From: Saccoglossus kowalevskii | Taxonomy: Eukaryota > Hemichordata > Enteropneusta > Harrimaniidae | Direction of reading: 5' to 3' | Length of the DNA stretch: 43,952 nt | NCBI RefSeq assembly: GCF_000003605.2 | Contig: NW_003142308.1 | Coordinates: 51,191-95,142 of the forward strand | In this document: piece after piece, positions 1 through 12,540 of the stretch | Numbering within the stretch: the first letter of the stretch is position 1 | Layout of the letters: the number at the start of each line of letters is the position of its first letter | The notes under the pieces: model-generated | What the model saw: the letters and a program-made list of their open reading frames with translations, nothing else | Database searches by the model: none | Told to the model about the DNA's origin: nothing | Translations under genes and position numbers: made by a program

Positions 1-190
1 GAAAACCCTGGCGGATTGATACCAATGAGGCCATTTATGGGTGATTGTCATATAAATAATAACATGTGTGTTAGAAACCCTGGCGGATTGATATCAATGA
101 GGCCATTTATGGGTGATTATCATATAAATAATAACACGTGTGTTGAAAACCCTGGCGGATTGATATCAATGAGGCCATTGATTGGTGATT
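1..190. repeat. 72-bp tandem repeat, about 2.6 copies
   Basis: Three copies begin at about 1, 73 and 145, each starting AAACCCTGGCGGATTGATA and running through AATGAGGCCATT and GGTGATT. The CCC anchors fall at 6, 78 and 150, so the period is exactly 72. Copies one and two differ at a few bases; copy three diverges after about 175. The array runs off the left edge of the window, so its real length is unknown. No coding potential is seen. Confidence 0.95.
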
Positions 191-2247
191 GATAATGAAT
201 GTTTGTTTATTATGAGTTTCTCAACTTCATCTTACATTTTTTCAGCTGAATTCTTATTTTCACAAGGAGGTGAATCGCCAGATTTTTTTAATGTCGATAC
301 ACCAACTTACAGAAAAGACGATTTGCATCACCCCTGAACGTAGAATTAATAATTGTCTTAATTATGTGAATGCATATAAATGATAGTCTATGCGGATACA
401 TATAGTAATACGAATGTGTGAATTAATGCTTTCAATGCAGTAGTTGTTGGAGGTAGAACGAGACGAAATCAGACCTGGGTAATGGGATTTAAATACGTGT
501 TTGCTGTATTTCCACTGCTAGTAATCACTCTTAGTGAGTGAATGCCATTTGCCAGATGATGATTCGGGAAGTACAGATTTCTAATGAGCGCACAACTTCA
601 CAATGATAAACATGGAAGTTATTTTATTATAAAAACAGACCTGCTACAATATTTTCACGTATTATTGTGAAATTCAAGAGATCTTGTGTAAATTAAATAA
701 TATATATATATATATATGCCAACGCCAAACCGCAAATTGTTCATGTAATTGTGTATTCGGTATATCGATTTGACATTTTGGAAAGTTGCTGTTCGTGAGT
801 TGGTACATGAACTCAAATGAACTTTACCTACGAATGTAGGAAGTGTCACGCCAAAATTTTGAAATTGTTGTTCCGGAAACTGTCAGTACATAGTCACATA
901 TACAAATGCCTCAAACCTCGTGTGTGGGAACTGCTGCAACTGATTACAAGAGTGTAAAAGGCACCATACTACTTTGTCAGCCGTAATTTGACCGCAAATG
1001 CTATACTGTACGAGCAATGTGTGAATTGGAAACTAGAAACTCGACATTCACACGCAAACAAGCTTTTCAGATTTACAACATGTTATAATGTAATCGTCAT
1101 TTCTTTCCAGACCGTGACACCAAAGTGTGTCACTGTGAAATCATTCAACTTCAAATCAAATCAAACAAGTTAAGAAGGATTCTGATCACCGGCAATGCCA
1201 GTGTGCTTATTCAGATAGAGGCATTCGTGAGTCAAATAGCCCATGATCATCACAATTGGACTTGGTTACCATAAAAAAATAATCAACAATTCTAGATTAT
1301 CAACGATTAAACAACCAGGAAATACCCGATGCTTACATCCACGAAGAAAGGGGAATGTATTTGTAGTAGGAGACAGAGTGGGTTGTATATAAGTTCGTAA
1401 TGTGTTGTTTTCAGGCAAATATTTATTTTTGAACTAGACATTACAATGATCATATTCATGCTCTATAATTACACTGTCACTATATTTGGCTTGATCATGA
1501 AAGAAGCCTGCCAGAAGAAGATATAGAATGTGCTGAACAGGAGAAGCAATATCCCTAATTATATTATCATGTTTTCAAAATCGATTGTTGAACACATCGA
1601 GCAAGGTTCATACATGCTCGTCGGATGCAGATATGAAGTTAAAACGCTCAAATTGACACCTCCTACGTGACGATGTGAAGTACTTGGGCTATGTTGTTTT
1701 TCCAGATTGATTAGAAGCATCGGTTGAACTAAAAACGTGTGTGAATTTCGTACATTTGTGGGTTTCAAAATGCATTCAGTTATTGTATGACCACAATCTT
1801 GATAAATTACAGTATAACAAATTGATAACACTAAAATTTAACTGAGCTCAATATTGTACTATATTCCAATAACATAACCAGTCTCAATCGTGTAAAACAA
1901 ATCATACCAAACAGCACAACAACTGACAACTCTTGATATCATTTTCACGCATACTCTTCTAGTCTTGGTCGATCATATTAAATAATGTATACTCTTCCGG
2001 GTTCATATGTGGACTCAAGTGTTGCAGTACACAACAGACAAGAACATAGTTTTAGGTCTAGCTGTTGGTCATCATGACACTACCCAAATTATTCAGCCTA
2101 CCATTTTTGTCTAGAATACGGCAAATGAAACATTTTTGTTTTGAACTTTATGAACTGAAGCTGGCGAAATATTTAGAAATCTGCATAGTGGAGACGAAGA
2201 TTTTATCACATCGAAAGTGTTATTCTATTGTGTTTTTCCCCTGTGGA
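191..2247. other. A+T-rich stretch without recognisable gene
   Basis: I see only short open frames with no recognisable motif. The one simple-sequence feature is an (AT)9 run at 700-717. Nothing supports an exon or an RNA gene. Confidence 0.6.
700..717. repeat. (AT)9 microsatellite
   Basis: An uninterrupted alternating AT run. Confidence 0.9.
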
Positions 2248-2400
2248 ATGACATGGCCAAGTCAATCACTTGACACAACTCTATATAACAGCTAAAACCT
2301 ATTTGTCAAATATATTATCAGAATGTCTTCTCGTTACGATTATCATGGGTACATTTTTACTGCCAACCATGTTCAATCGATATGATACGTGAGAATTTTT
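2248..2400. repeat. Direct duplicate, left copy (pairs with 3650-3800)
   Basis: The blocks GACATGGCCAA, ATCACTT, ACAGCTAAAAC, CATTTGT-like, ATTATCAGAATG, TCTCG and TTCAATCGAT appear in the same order as at 3650-3800, with small indels. On the minus strand this copy is interrupted by stops where the other copy is open, so if the segment ever coded, this copy is dead. Confidence 0.65.
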
Positions 2401-3628
2401 TTTGACACCAATGAAAAATTTATTGCAAGGTATTCACCGATAAATACGCCAATGACAACGAGTTTTTGGAATAAAGCCATAAGTGGTCGGGAAGCTTCAA
2501 GGAAATAACAATTTATAGTGTAGTTATACTATTGCACTAAATGTACATGTTCACAGTGCTATATATAGTACTACAATATACTGGATACATATACTTGTTA
2601 TAACTAAGTCAAAATGACTGATATGAACTCTGATCATTGTAATTATTGTTATATTATATAGTGTATATATAATTTATACTACGTGAAATTGCTAAATTTG
2701 TTAAATTGTTACTCAAAAAAAGATTGGAAATCAAAATGTAATAAAAATAGATCAAAACCGTGGCCGACCCTATACTGTAGGGTGACACTTGGCTTTGAAC
2801 TGGATCAAATTATTTAAAAAGTGAAGTAGTAAACATACGTAGTCGTCCGCTTGGTTCAGAAGTGTAGTGAAACAATTGTGAGCCAGGAATGACTGAGTTG
2901 ATATCTTCGAGCATCGTGTTTAATAGTACTTCGCAGTAGTGTGTTTATCGCCTGTTTACACTTGGATGAAGTACGCTGAGTTACTTTGAAGTGCTTTGAA
3001 GTACTACTAGTACTATACTGTCATCGTTTTATTATATGTACTTGTGTTGTTGCATTCTTTACCAGTGTATTTCCGATCCATTAACACGACGACAACTCAA
3101 TATCATCTACCTGTGTGTGTAAAGTGGAAAGATTCCCTCACTCTGAGACAACATTTCGCAAAACGAGAACTACAAATCTAAAATAAAAGACTAATGTGAA
3201 ACACGGAATACTGAGAAGTCCACATCATAGAAATGATAGTTGGTTGTTTTACTTTAGAAAGAGATCTGAAAAAAAATCGCATATTATTTTGAAAAGGAGG
3301 TAATTATTGTTGTAAATACCTTGTCTATTTCATTACAAAACGTTAATATTACTAGGGTATTCAACATGGTATATTGTTGTACTGTCAATGAAACTATTGA
3401 ATATTCTTTTTTTTTAATTACTGTGTCATTGTGACGCCAATAGATATTAAAAATTCAATAAATAAACCTAACATTGCAATGAAATTGGTCATTCCGTGCA
3501 CACTTTTGTTCATTTTACAACTGATAATGTTTTGCAAATTAACATTGTAATTACTCACGTATCATAATGTTAGACCATCTCCGTAATAAATTTAGAGATA
3601 AACTTCTTAACAGAACTTCACATCTGGG
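2401..3628. other. A+T-rich stretch without recognisable gene
   Basis: Nothing recognisable. It contains a small repeated CTTTGAAGT motif near 2983-3003 and homopolymer runs. Confidence 0.55.
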
Positions 3629-3868
3629 TCATTCAATTACGTTAGCAGTGACATGACCAAATCCATCACTTCGGACAGCTGAAACATCTAACATCCATTT
3701 GTAAAATCTATTATCAGAATGATCTATGCGTCGAGAATCTCGTGGGGGATTTTTCATTGCCTCAGCACTACTTTCAATCGATGTAATCCGTGGAGAAATG
3801 TTACTCACAGTCACGCGATCATTTCCTATGTCAGGAATGAAATTAAATACACATTTATAATATATCAT
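3629..3868 (-). CDS. Possible small ORF or terminal exon, 79 codons
   Basis: I do not recognise this frame. It reads from an ATG at 3868 to a stop at 3629. The C-terminal half has a balanced, soluble-protein composition with many charged residues (motifs such as RDSRRIDHSDNRFYKW). A possible splice acceptor (TTCATTCCTGACATAG) lies inside the first 25 codons on the minus strand, so the real unit might be a terminal exon starting near 3840. The downstream half is duplicated at 2248-2400, where the frame is broken. No promoter or upstream exon could be linked. It may be a chance ORF. Confidence 0.25.
   Translation of the reverse strand: MIYYKCVFNFIPDIGNDRVTVSNISPRITSIESSAEAMKNPPRDSRRIDHSDNRFYKWMLDVSAVRSDGFGHVTANVIE
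3650..3800. repeat. Direct duplicate, right copy (pairs with 2248-2400)
   Basis: Same block order as the left copy, including the exact strings ATTATCAGAATG and TTCAATCGAT. The copies are about 1.4 kb apart in the same orientation. Confidence 0.65.
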
Positions 3869-6800
3869 GCTGTTAAATTTATAGGGCGTTCGTCCTTATG
3901 TACTTCTTAACACATTTGTAAGAACGGGAAATCCATTTGTAACAATGATAGAACAACGCCGGCAATGTTTACATTGTAATCTGCGGAAATGGGTTGTTCC
4001 ATATGCCCGTTGTGTGGAATAATTACAGTGCCCCCTTATACTGTACACCTCTCAGTCTTTCACATTGTGTTTTGAGGTGACTTGAATGAATGTCTGAATA
4101 TCGCCCGCAAACGTTTGGGTTACTTGACAAATTAAATAGATTCAGTTGAGAATATTATTATACTAAATTATTTGAATAATTTGTATAATACACCTAAATG
4201 TATAAATGTATGTGTAGTGAATAGTTGTTAATAATTTGAAATACTAGAATAAATAATGTACTTGCATTTGTTTACCCAATCTGTTGATATTCAGTATATC
4301 AATATATTCCAAACTGGGACATATTAGCGGCGCACTGATTTGGCATTAACGAATGATATGTTCCATTAATTGCATAACAGTATATTAGCAACATCGGCTA
4401 GTATTACATCAAAGTGTTCTTGTTAGCTTCATAACCCCTTCAACATTACTCTAGCACAGCAAAATGTATCAAATAGTTAATGTTAACGAAGACAGTTTAT
4501 AACAGTTTCGTAGTAGTTCAATGACTTCATTGTAAGTCATTTGCTTGTAGATTATATAATAAAACATCTTGTGAACAATACATTTTTACAAGTTTATTTA
4601 GAAATCTCACAAAAATGCAATCGTATTTACCAATGAATCCGTAAGCAGCACCTAACTAATACAGAATGTAGTACAATATCTTGTGGAATACGAATGAAAT
4701 TGGAACTGCATGCAAAAAATAGTTAGAAATTATTCAACGACATATAAATCTTACCAATGTAACTATAAAAACTTTTGATTTAAAAAAAATTCTCCTATAT
4801 AATCGGATTGACAGCTGACTACCCCATAACGTGCAGCTGATAAGAAATTACAACTCACGTAATTGTTCAAACCGCGCAGTGTTGAATAGAATGACAATCT
4901 ATTTAAGATCGTGCTCCAGTATAATTATGTTCATTAAATGCCACTTTTCGGACTAGATTTACTATTTCAAGCATAAAAATCTAAAGTATAGCTCCATAAT
5001 AATAGTTAATAATGGTGAAATTGTAATAGTCTGTACATCTGTATATTAGTAATTACTAAAGAGCAGGTGCATTCGACATATTACCTACATGCCATCATTT
5101 TATTGTAATTGATTTTTTGATTTAAATAGGCACCGGGGCAAGTATAGTTTAAGGTATGTACAACAACAACCAGACAGGTTGGGTTTAACAACAAATTAAA
5201 ACAAAACACATAGTGTAGTTTATTAGTCTAACTAGATTATGCTATCATATAATGGCACAACATAGAATAATAACACATCTAATATAGTTTACATCTCTGC
5301 AATATAACCAATCAAATCTCTAAAATAAATTTCTATTGTCATTATGAAAACGTACTTTTCAAATAAAACGTGAAGTAGGTGAATTTGCTGAATACGTTTA
5401 TTGAAGCCTGAAGTAGTGAATTAGATACAGTATACACGAATAGATGAATGAATATGTATTCTAAATTGTCTGACATCAATCCATTATGATAAATTAATAC
5501 TTCTGAGCTATTGAACTTACATTGACCTTTATTTCTATCTATCCATTTATCGATGTTTCCTTATTGTGTATATATCTAGTCAGATATGTTCAAGTATCAG
5601 ATTTTCAGCGTTGAGAGCAGAACAGTGCGAATTGCTACTAAAGTAACCGCAAATCTACCGTTTCCTAACATCAGCAACGTATATACATATAATAAAGAGT
5701 TGTAGCCAAGACACCATAACTTGGTCCCATCATCAGAGGTTTCCTGTCAGTAAAAAGAATCAATGTTATCGCATTATTTCCAAACATTTTGTCATTCATC
5801 TGGGTGTGAAAGGCATTTATGTTTCTCGTCGATTATCCTATTTATGGTCTCACATAATGCGCTGCGGTGTGTTTTTAATGATTATTTTGCACACTGATCG
5901 AATCGTATACCGCTTTACTTTGCATCTTATTGGCTTTACCCTACTGAGTGTTTGTTTAACGCTCTTTGATATTACAAACGTCATACGAACAACAGAATCT
6001 GACAATTTCACCATTTCATGTAGTGATTATTCATGTTAAAGTAAGTATCACGGGCATTTGTTTTTGTTGCTGGTGCGTAATGCTCGACAGACAACGATGA
6101 ACATAAAACCTTCATTGGCGTGTATGTCTTCTGTGCTGACCACGAAGGAAATGTTTGCTTGCCTGTCCACATACCCCCAGGATACATCGTTAATGTAATA
6201 TTGGAAATACAGTATAACAGCATAACAGCTATTGATATGTGTTATAATATAGGACTATACTTACTCACATTGATGACCATATGCGAGTAACCAAGAACAA
6301 TGATATATCATATCTTTTATCTAAAATTATTTATTAGGAATGTTGCTGAGATACACTAACTCAGTGGATCATCTACGTTTTATTTCCCAGAAATTGCAAC
6401 ATAAACACCAATAGTTCATCTCATTGGTTCCTATGCCTGGACAAAAGCAATTCCCACAGTTTTGTTTGCCTAAATAATAAGTCAATTCAAGAGAAATGAG
6501 AAATGTTTCAAGCTGTGGAAGCAGTCATGGGTACGATATGATGTAGTGGGTTTAATTATGAACTCTGAAATATTTATTTACTAAATATAATTAAGATTTA
6601 ATTTAAAGCTTCTCTACTAAGATGATTAATAATGGGGTTCTCAGTTAAGATGATTATCATGACCAACAAGGTAATAAGGTGACTTGTCTGAACTTTCAGT
6701 TTGTTTGCATACTGTTGTTTTATGTCTCGCTTGCAACATGAATATATTCTAAGACACAGACACATAGATTTTTCTCTCAACTATATTGACATAATTGAAA

Positions 6801-8939
6801 AGCATATATATATATATATTAATATGTAATATGTAAGACAAGTGTAACAAATGTATGAGATTTATATCTAATTTAAGAATGATATTTTTGTGCATGCATA
6901 TCAATGAACCTAAAAATGCGATGCTGTATCTATATACTTCACTGTAATATATGGTATAAGACAAGAACATATTTTCAGACAGGCATTTACTGATTTATTA
7001 AAGAAATGTCCAATGTTAAAGAAATGTCAAATGTTATATTAAACACAAGAGGCATTTTTTCACATAGTAAGCATTTACTTTCTTTTAAGCTCAAATTTCC
7101 ATAGAATACAATAACACATGCATCTGATGACGTTTTTATACTTGGTGTATACACTCAGAGTTGAACCCCCTTCATCTGTAAATCTCACTAGATTACATCA
7201 TATGATAATGTTACATTAAACACAATTTAATGCAATTGTCAATTTATCCTGCGTTCATAATTTATTTTGACTCTTAAAAACACCATACTATCACTTATAT
7301 TATGGCACAGGGGAATCCTGAACGGGTTCATGTTTACAATACCATTCACTATCATCTTCGTTTTATATAACAAGACAACATGTGCTGTTGACATGTTCAT
7401 CGTATTTCTGATCCATCACTCGACATGAACTGTTAAGCTTCGTTATACCATTAACAAATCTGTTCTACTGTTAACAGAAAATAGACGTAGTCAATGAGTT
7501 ATGTTACGAAACATGTGAAGGCTTTAAGTTATTATTCTATTCAAATATTACCATTCACAATTGATAGTGTGTTCACCAGACACATTCTGAAAAAAATGAC
7601 CCACCACTGTTATCAAGTATGTATTGATATATGTTCGCTCTTCAAGTGGAAAATATCTAGTACCTTCAAATTGCACATACATGTTGTTTAAAATGACTAA
7701 TTTTATATCACCACCACTAATAAGACAATCACCATTACAAAATATATCACATGCAATGTGCGTGAGATAAACAAAATACACAATATTGTAACGTATATTC
7801 CAATGGCATGCTGATTCATGAGACTGCATTATGGACGAATATTGACTACGAATCTATAAAATGTACCTAATGAATTGTATTGACTCCAACATGGATATTG
7901 ATTATGAATAATTACTAAGAAGGGTATATTTATGTTTGAATATATAACGTCAATGTCGCCATTACGTCGCCTTGATAATTTGTAATCAAGACAGTCACTG
8001 ACAGAATTGTATTTTTAAACATCTGACCGGAGTGATAAAAATGATGATTCTAAATAAAAGTGTTTTATTTGAAACAGATCAATAGCATACACTCACATTC
8101 AAAGTTTGGGTGCTACATTTTAGAGCCTTATTTTAAAATATTGATTGTGAGACATAACATAATGTGAGACATAACTTGTACTGAGTTAAATATTGATTGT
8201 ATCGTGATTTTGTTAAATATCCGTATCAACTATGTATGTTGAACGTATCTATGGCGAGGGAATCTTCATGACGTACATTTTGAATCCAATTAAATGTCAA
8301 ATATTTTTTATCACGATTTTATTCAGTTGTTGAATGTAATCCCCCCTGCCAATTTCATTGCACAATGAAATCAATCATCTTGTCACTTGACCTCAGGCTT
8401 CTACACTTTGTTCTGTTTTTTTGCTTATCAAATGCAATACAGCAATTGCAAATGTTGAGGTGTTTCATGTATCACCGTGACAAGTTTGTGATAAGAAATT
8501 ATTTAGTTGTCTGGTGGAAAGTTCAAGTTATCAGCCGATCTTTAAATACATTATACGTAAAGCTTAAACTAACAGTGGACATTATTAAGTCTCGACCACT
8601 CTTGAAACGTCTCGAACTTTGTTTATGACCCAAAACGCAAGTAATGTAAATAAAACAATTTATTTGGCAAAACAGAGGGCACAATGTGTAAACCATAGAA
8701 CAACACTAACACGTACAGTCAGTGAATACTATTCACAAAGCATGAGCTCAGTTTGCCCTCAAATAACAGCACCAAGACTTCATAAAATGGCAAATGAAAA
8801 AGTAACTGTAAATTGCAAATCAAATATGTAAATATCAAATATGTAAAATAGCACCATACAATAGATAATGCTACAACTAAAGAAAATAAGGTAAAATACA
8901 AATTAAAGTACAAATAAACAGCAATAAAATTATGGCAAT
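3869..8939. other. Long A+T-rich stretch without recognisable gene
   Basis: All open frames are short (under about 95 codons) and unrecognised. An (AT)8 run lies at 6804-6819. A short frame at 6081-6290 (+), starting after a CTCGACAG acceptor-like site, reads as a plausible protein fragment without an ATG, but nothing independent supports it as an exon. Confidence 0.55.
6804..6819. repeat. (AT)8 microsatellite
   Basis: An uninterrupted alternating AT run. Confidence 0.85.
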
Positions 8940-9180
8940 GGCAGCAAAAGCTGCCTTGTTAGTGATTAGTGAACGATTTGCTGAGACAAGGACCAGCGGG
9001 AGCTGTAACTGTAAACGGCTGTGGTAGAGACAGCGAGAGCTGTTACTACTGCCTGGTTAGTGGTTGTTATGGGTAGCGATAGCGGAAGATGTAAATGGTA
9101 GAAGCAGCAGCAGTGGCGGCAACTATGTGGGAGTTGCGTTCCGTGAAAGTGTTAGTGGTGGATGCTGCAACTACCGTGGA
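8940..9180. repeat. Degenerate G-rich minisatellite-like region
   Basis: Related phrases recur at roughly 40-60 bp intervals: GCAGCAAAAGCTGCC, CAGCGGGAGCTGTAACTG, CAGCGAGAGCTGTTACTACTG, GCAGCAGCAGTGGCGGCAAC, each followed by TTAGTG-type strings. The patch is much richer in G than its surroundings. An open frame through it (9064-9375) is explained by the repeat composition and lacks an ATG. Confidence 0.5.
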
Positions 9181-9446
9181 TTAAATGAAATTTACACAAG
9201 CTCAGAAACATATCTTGGTGGTAAAATGAAAATGTTCGAAATAGTTGAATTCCCCCAAAATGAGGCAAGTTATTGCTTAATGACCCCCAAGACAAAAAGA
9301 AAAAGGGAAAAAAATACAATCAGTTCATTGTCCTTAAATGTAAAACACACTACCATACAAACTAGACATAACTAATTAACAATCATAACCAGCATTTTAC
9401 AAAGTCTGCTAGATACAACCACTAAAATGTATTCAAAACAACTGTG

Positions 9447-10130
9447 GAATTTCTTACTTAAAGCTGAATGGGCATTACGTAATGTTGAATCAGAGATATG
9501 GATGTATCTATTGTAACTATCAGAACTCCATCTGGTTAATGTTTTGATAATATGATCTTGTATCCCAGTTTGAGCTAATGGTGAAGTGAGTGTTGTTTAT
9601 GATGAATTCACCACAACGTAAAAAAAACCAAAAAGGCAACCGACATAACCGCTTTCATGAGCATATCCGTGTAATGAGTGAATTAAAATATCCCTCGTGA
9701 TAGGTAGACGATGTTTATTCTGTGTCCCATGACCTATTTTTATGGTTTTAAGCAATAAATTCAATCCTAAAAAAGGGAGGTTTGAAAGGGATTTGGCAAA
9801 CCTGACTCAATATAAAGAAATCTAATTCCTACCAAATATAGCCTTATTGTTGATTCACTCAACATTAAATGTTTATTACAATGAGTCACAAATAGTGAAA
9901 TCGACTCCCCAGAAACTGCAGGTAAACTTGTTCTGGAACAAACAATGTTATTAAAAGCTAGAAACTTAACAAACTGAGCGAGTCCACTCTCATAAATTCT
10001 CCTTGTATTGTCCGTAACAGTTGTTTTCCATATTCGTCTATAATCTATGGCTAATTGTGGACTAAGCTGAAGTATGGTGGACACTATGTCCTTTGCTGCT
10101 GGAGCCAACTTCTGGAATCTCTAAAATAGG
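9447..10130 (-). pseudogene. DIRS-like tyrosine recombinase remnant
   Basis: The frame at 10108-9767 continues directly from the RNase H region and holds the N-terminal core-binding domain, with motifs such as NTRRIYESGLAQFVKFL and STIRLYLVGIRFLY. After a stop and a frame change, the catalytic domain is seen as NKHRLPITRDIL, then RCGEF (9618-9604, with the first catalytic Arg). About 13 codons later come IQDHIIKTLTRWSSD and SYNRYIH, with the nucleophilic Tyr. The family normally has roughly 100 residues between these blocks, including the HxxR motif. That part is missing, so the enzyme is dead. An intact protein would integrate the circular DNA intermediate. Confidence 0.85.
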
Positions 10131-11515
10131 AAGCGGACAAAGCGTCAGCAATATTATTTTGACTTCCTGGTAGATATTTTGCGGTAATAATGAAATTGTA
10201 CTTCCTGGTTGTTAATATCAGCAGGGACATTAGTGAACTGATAGTACAACACTTTGAAGTCGCTCTTCCTTCCTTATAATCTATACAATGGCTAGATTAT
10301 CGCAATTAAATCTTATCCTTTGTTGTGACCAGTCTCCCCCCAGAGCAAGGCTGCAAAATGAAACCTAGTGCAGATGAGGCGTATGTGTGAATTTGCAGAT
10401 GCATTAATGACATCATTATTGAGAAACATGTGAACACCATTCCAGTCATGTAAGAAATGTTGCCAAATTGACAACTCTAGTCTACATTCTTGGTTTCATG
10501 ATATATGATGGAGTAATTTTGATGATGACAGTTGCAGTAAGTTGGAAACAAATGATCGACCTGGAAGGACTACCCTCGCCGCAAAGCTAAGGTGCCCTAG
10601 AAGTGATAACTTTTTGTCTCTTAGTGATAGTCTTTCTAGCTGTAACCTCAGTGATCTATGTTATGATTCTTGTTTTCTTATCAGTAGGGTGAAACGCAGT
10701 CTTTAAATATCCAGGTTTTTAACATAATACCTATTAAGTATTCAAGTTTATGTGAAGGTCCAATTGTTTTATGTGGAGACAAATGGATGTTCAGCGATTC
10801 AAACATTATTGTCATCCCTGCCATATATCGCTTGGCCTGGATTTCAGTGTAATCAATTATCAAAAAATCATCCAATAGGTGAAGAATCAACTTAACCTCG
10901 TATTTGTTTTCTGCAATCCAGAAAACAGCTTTAGAAATGGAATAAAATATTTTGGGACTTGATCTACATCAGAAAACAAGTCTTACAAAGAAGTAATATT
11001 TGTCCTCTCATTACACCCCGTGTAGATGCCAGATAGATGGGTGAGGTGGAGTCTGTTTGAATGCGTTGGTGATATAAAACTTGCACATTTGAGCATGTTT
11101 TCCATTCTTGCAAATTTCATGAATAGCGTCGTTAATCTTAATATATGACATGGAAGAATTCTCTTTATCTATAAGTTAGGCAATACTAAGTATATCAGCA
11201 TTATCATGAGTTGCTGACTAGTTCACAATGAGACGTTGCTGTTTTGGAATATTTTCCTATAGCCAATCGGAGTGGGCTAATTCGGTATATTGAAAATGGA
11301 GGCTTATCAAAATGGCCGATAACATAACCCTTGGCAACTTCTGCTTCTGAAAGTCTACTTACCAGTTTAGGGTTCTTCCTGGTAGACAAATTATTCTTAC
11401 ATTCATTACTGACCGATGGCACATTGTCAATTCCTGCAAGAAAATTTTGCGTCAGTCCTGTACCCAAATATGATACAAATAATTTATCTGGATGATCTTC
11501 TAAATCTTTCTCCAA
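10130..11515 (-). pseudogene. DIRS-like reverse transcriptase / RNase H remnant
   Basis: The pre-RT block at 11515-11204 has HPDKLFVSYLGTGL and GHFDKPPFSIYRISPLRLA. RT motif A is recognisable as KFYITNAFKQTPPHPSIW at about 11070-11010; the family usually has Asp where Tyr stands, so the first catalytic acid appears lost. The stretch SSPKIF lies near 10960. The active-site box LLDDFLII is at about 10885-10855, in the frame 10890-10681. The RT-RNase H linker LLGHLSFAARVVLPGRSFV is at about 10600-10545, followed by an RNase H-like block with FLHDWNG near 10440. There are several stops and frame changes. An intact copy would copy element RNA into DNA; this one cannot. Confidence 0.85.
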
Positions 11516-11589
11516 CTTATCAATGTCAATAGGTGCTCTAGGTAGTCAATGATTAGTTTGTTCACTGCCAGTAGACTTAGTGCATTTCC

Positions 11590-12540
11590 ATGCAGGGTGG
11601 CTTGTTTTACAAGTAGCACACACATGAGCAAAAGGACAATTGCTTCGTGAACAGCCTCTCTCTGCATTGAAATTGTTGCAGATTTCTTTCCAATATCATG
11701 TGAAAGTGGCTGGTAATTATATCGACTGTCGCAATTTTGCATAAATTGTCTGCGAGAGCAGAAATCAAACATGTGTGTAATGCTATTGCATATTGTACAT
11801 GAACTAGCTTTATGACCAGCTGTAAGTCTTAAGAAAATTTCATTTTCACATTTCTCTGTTGAAGCCAGACTGCAGATCTCATGGAAAACTGTATGTGGTA
11901 ATCATAAAGTATACTACCTCCAAAACTGTTAGCAATTTCAATTATCTCAGCCTCATAAATATCAAGCCCCTCTCTTCTATCAGGGTACACTTCACACATG
12001 ACTGACTCGTACTTGTCAAAGCCAGCAAACACTAAATGTCAAAAATTTGTTGAAACGAGGGTCAGGGTTACCCTTTATCTTTATTTCATTTTCAGACAGA
12101 TCAATAATTATAGATCTACTTCCCGGCGATTCATGATATGGAATTAACAAGGCTGCCAAAGTGATATATTTACCATCTATAATTGTCTTTCTGACCGATG
12201 AAGAGATGTTGACTATTTTAGGTTAATAATGAGATGGAATGCCGAAACGTCTTTTCCAACGAGATTGTTAGGTTCTTGACTGGCATAAATTACGCATCGT
12301 TTTTTTTAACTTCTGGATTTCCTGGCGAATATTATTGGCAGAATTATTGATTTCTGATTCTGATTTCTGGTGTTCGTCAGTTTCGGAATCGTCACCATTC
12401 CCAGTTTCATTCAATTCTTGTAATGGCGAACTATTGTTGTAGCTCTAGTAGTACTAGTACTTGGCATGGGATCATCGACGACATCGTTTATCGGAGCATT
12501 AACTCGCCCATTTCTGCCACTGCGTCTGGTGTGTAAAATT
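11590..12540 (-). pseudogene. DIRS-like Gag (ORF1) remnant
   Basis: The N-terminal part (about 12420-12260) is acidic then coiled-coil-like, with motifs such as NNIRQEIQKLKKTMRNL. The next block (about 12210-12050) contains DGKYITLAALLIPY and KGNPDPRFNKFL. A shifted frame at 12032-11829 has YPDRREGLDIYE and YDYHIQFSMRSA, typical of DIRS Gag. A zinc knuckle of exact form C-x2-C-x4-H-x4-C lies at 11799-11758 (CTICNSITHMFDFC). After another frame change, 11690-11590 reads EICNNFN then RGCSRSNCPFAHVCATC and HPAWKC, the second Cys/His cluster. At least three frame shifts are visible. The intact gene would make the nucleic-acid-binding particle protein of the element. Confidence 0.82.

Larger units (their letters stand above)
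9447..12540 (-). mobile_element. Decayed DIRS-like tyrosine-recombinase retrotransposon
   Basis: Reading on the minus strand, the domains come in the order usual for DIRS elements: Gag with zinc-binding cysteines, reverse transcriptase, RNase H, then tyrosine recombinase. Each domain is recognisable from short conserved motifs, listed in the domain entries. The frame changes repeatedly and there are in-frame stops, so no part can give a full protein. The span of about 3.1 kb is shorter than most complete elements of this class, mainly because of internal deletions. I could not define the terminal inverted repeats or the internal complementary region that mark DIRS ends, so both boundaries are those of detectable coding homology. 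Family placement rests on my recognition of motifs, not on a search. Confidence 0.88.

Noticed and set aside
6081-6290. Protein-like frame after an acceptor-like CTCGACAG
   Set aside because: No ATG, no partner exons, and the opposite strand is equally open; not enough to call an exon.
9064-9375. 103-codon frame with many Ser and Gly
   Set aside because: It begins without ATG and its composition comes from the degenerate G-rich repeat at 8940-9180.
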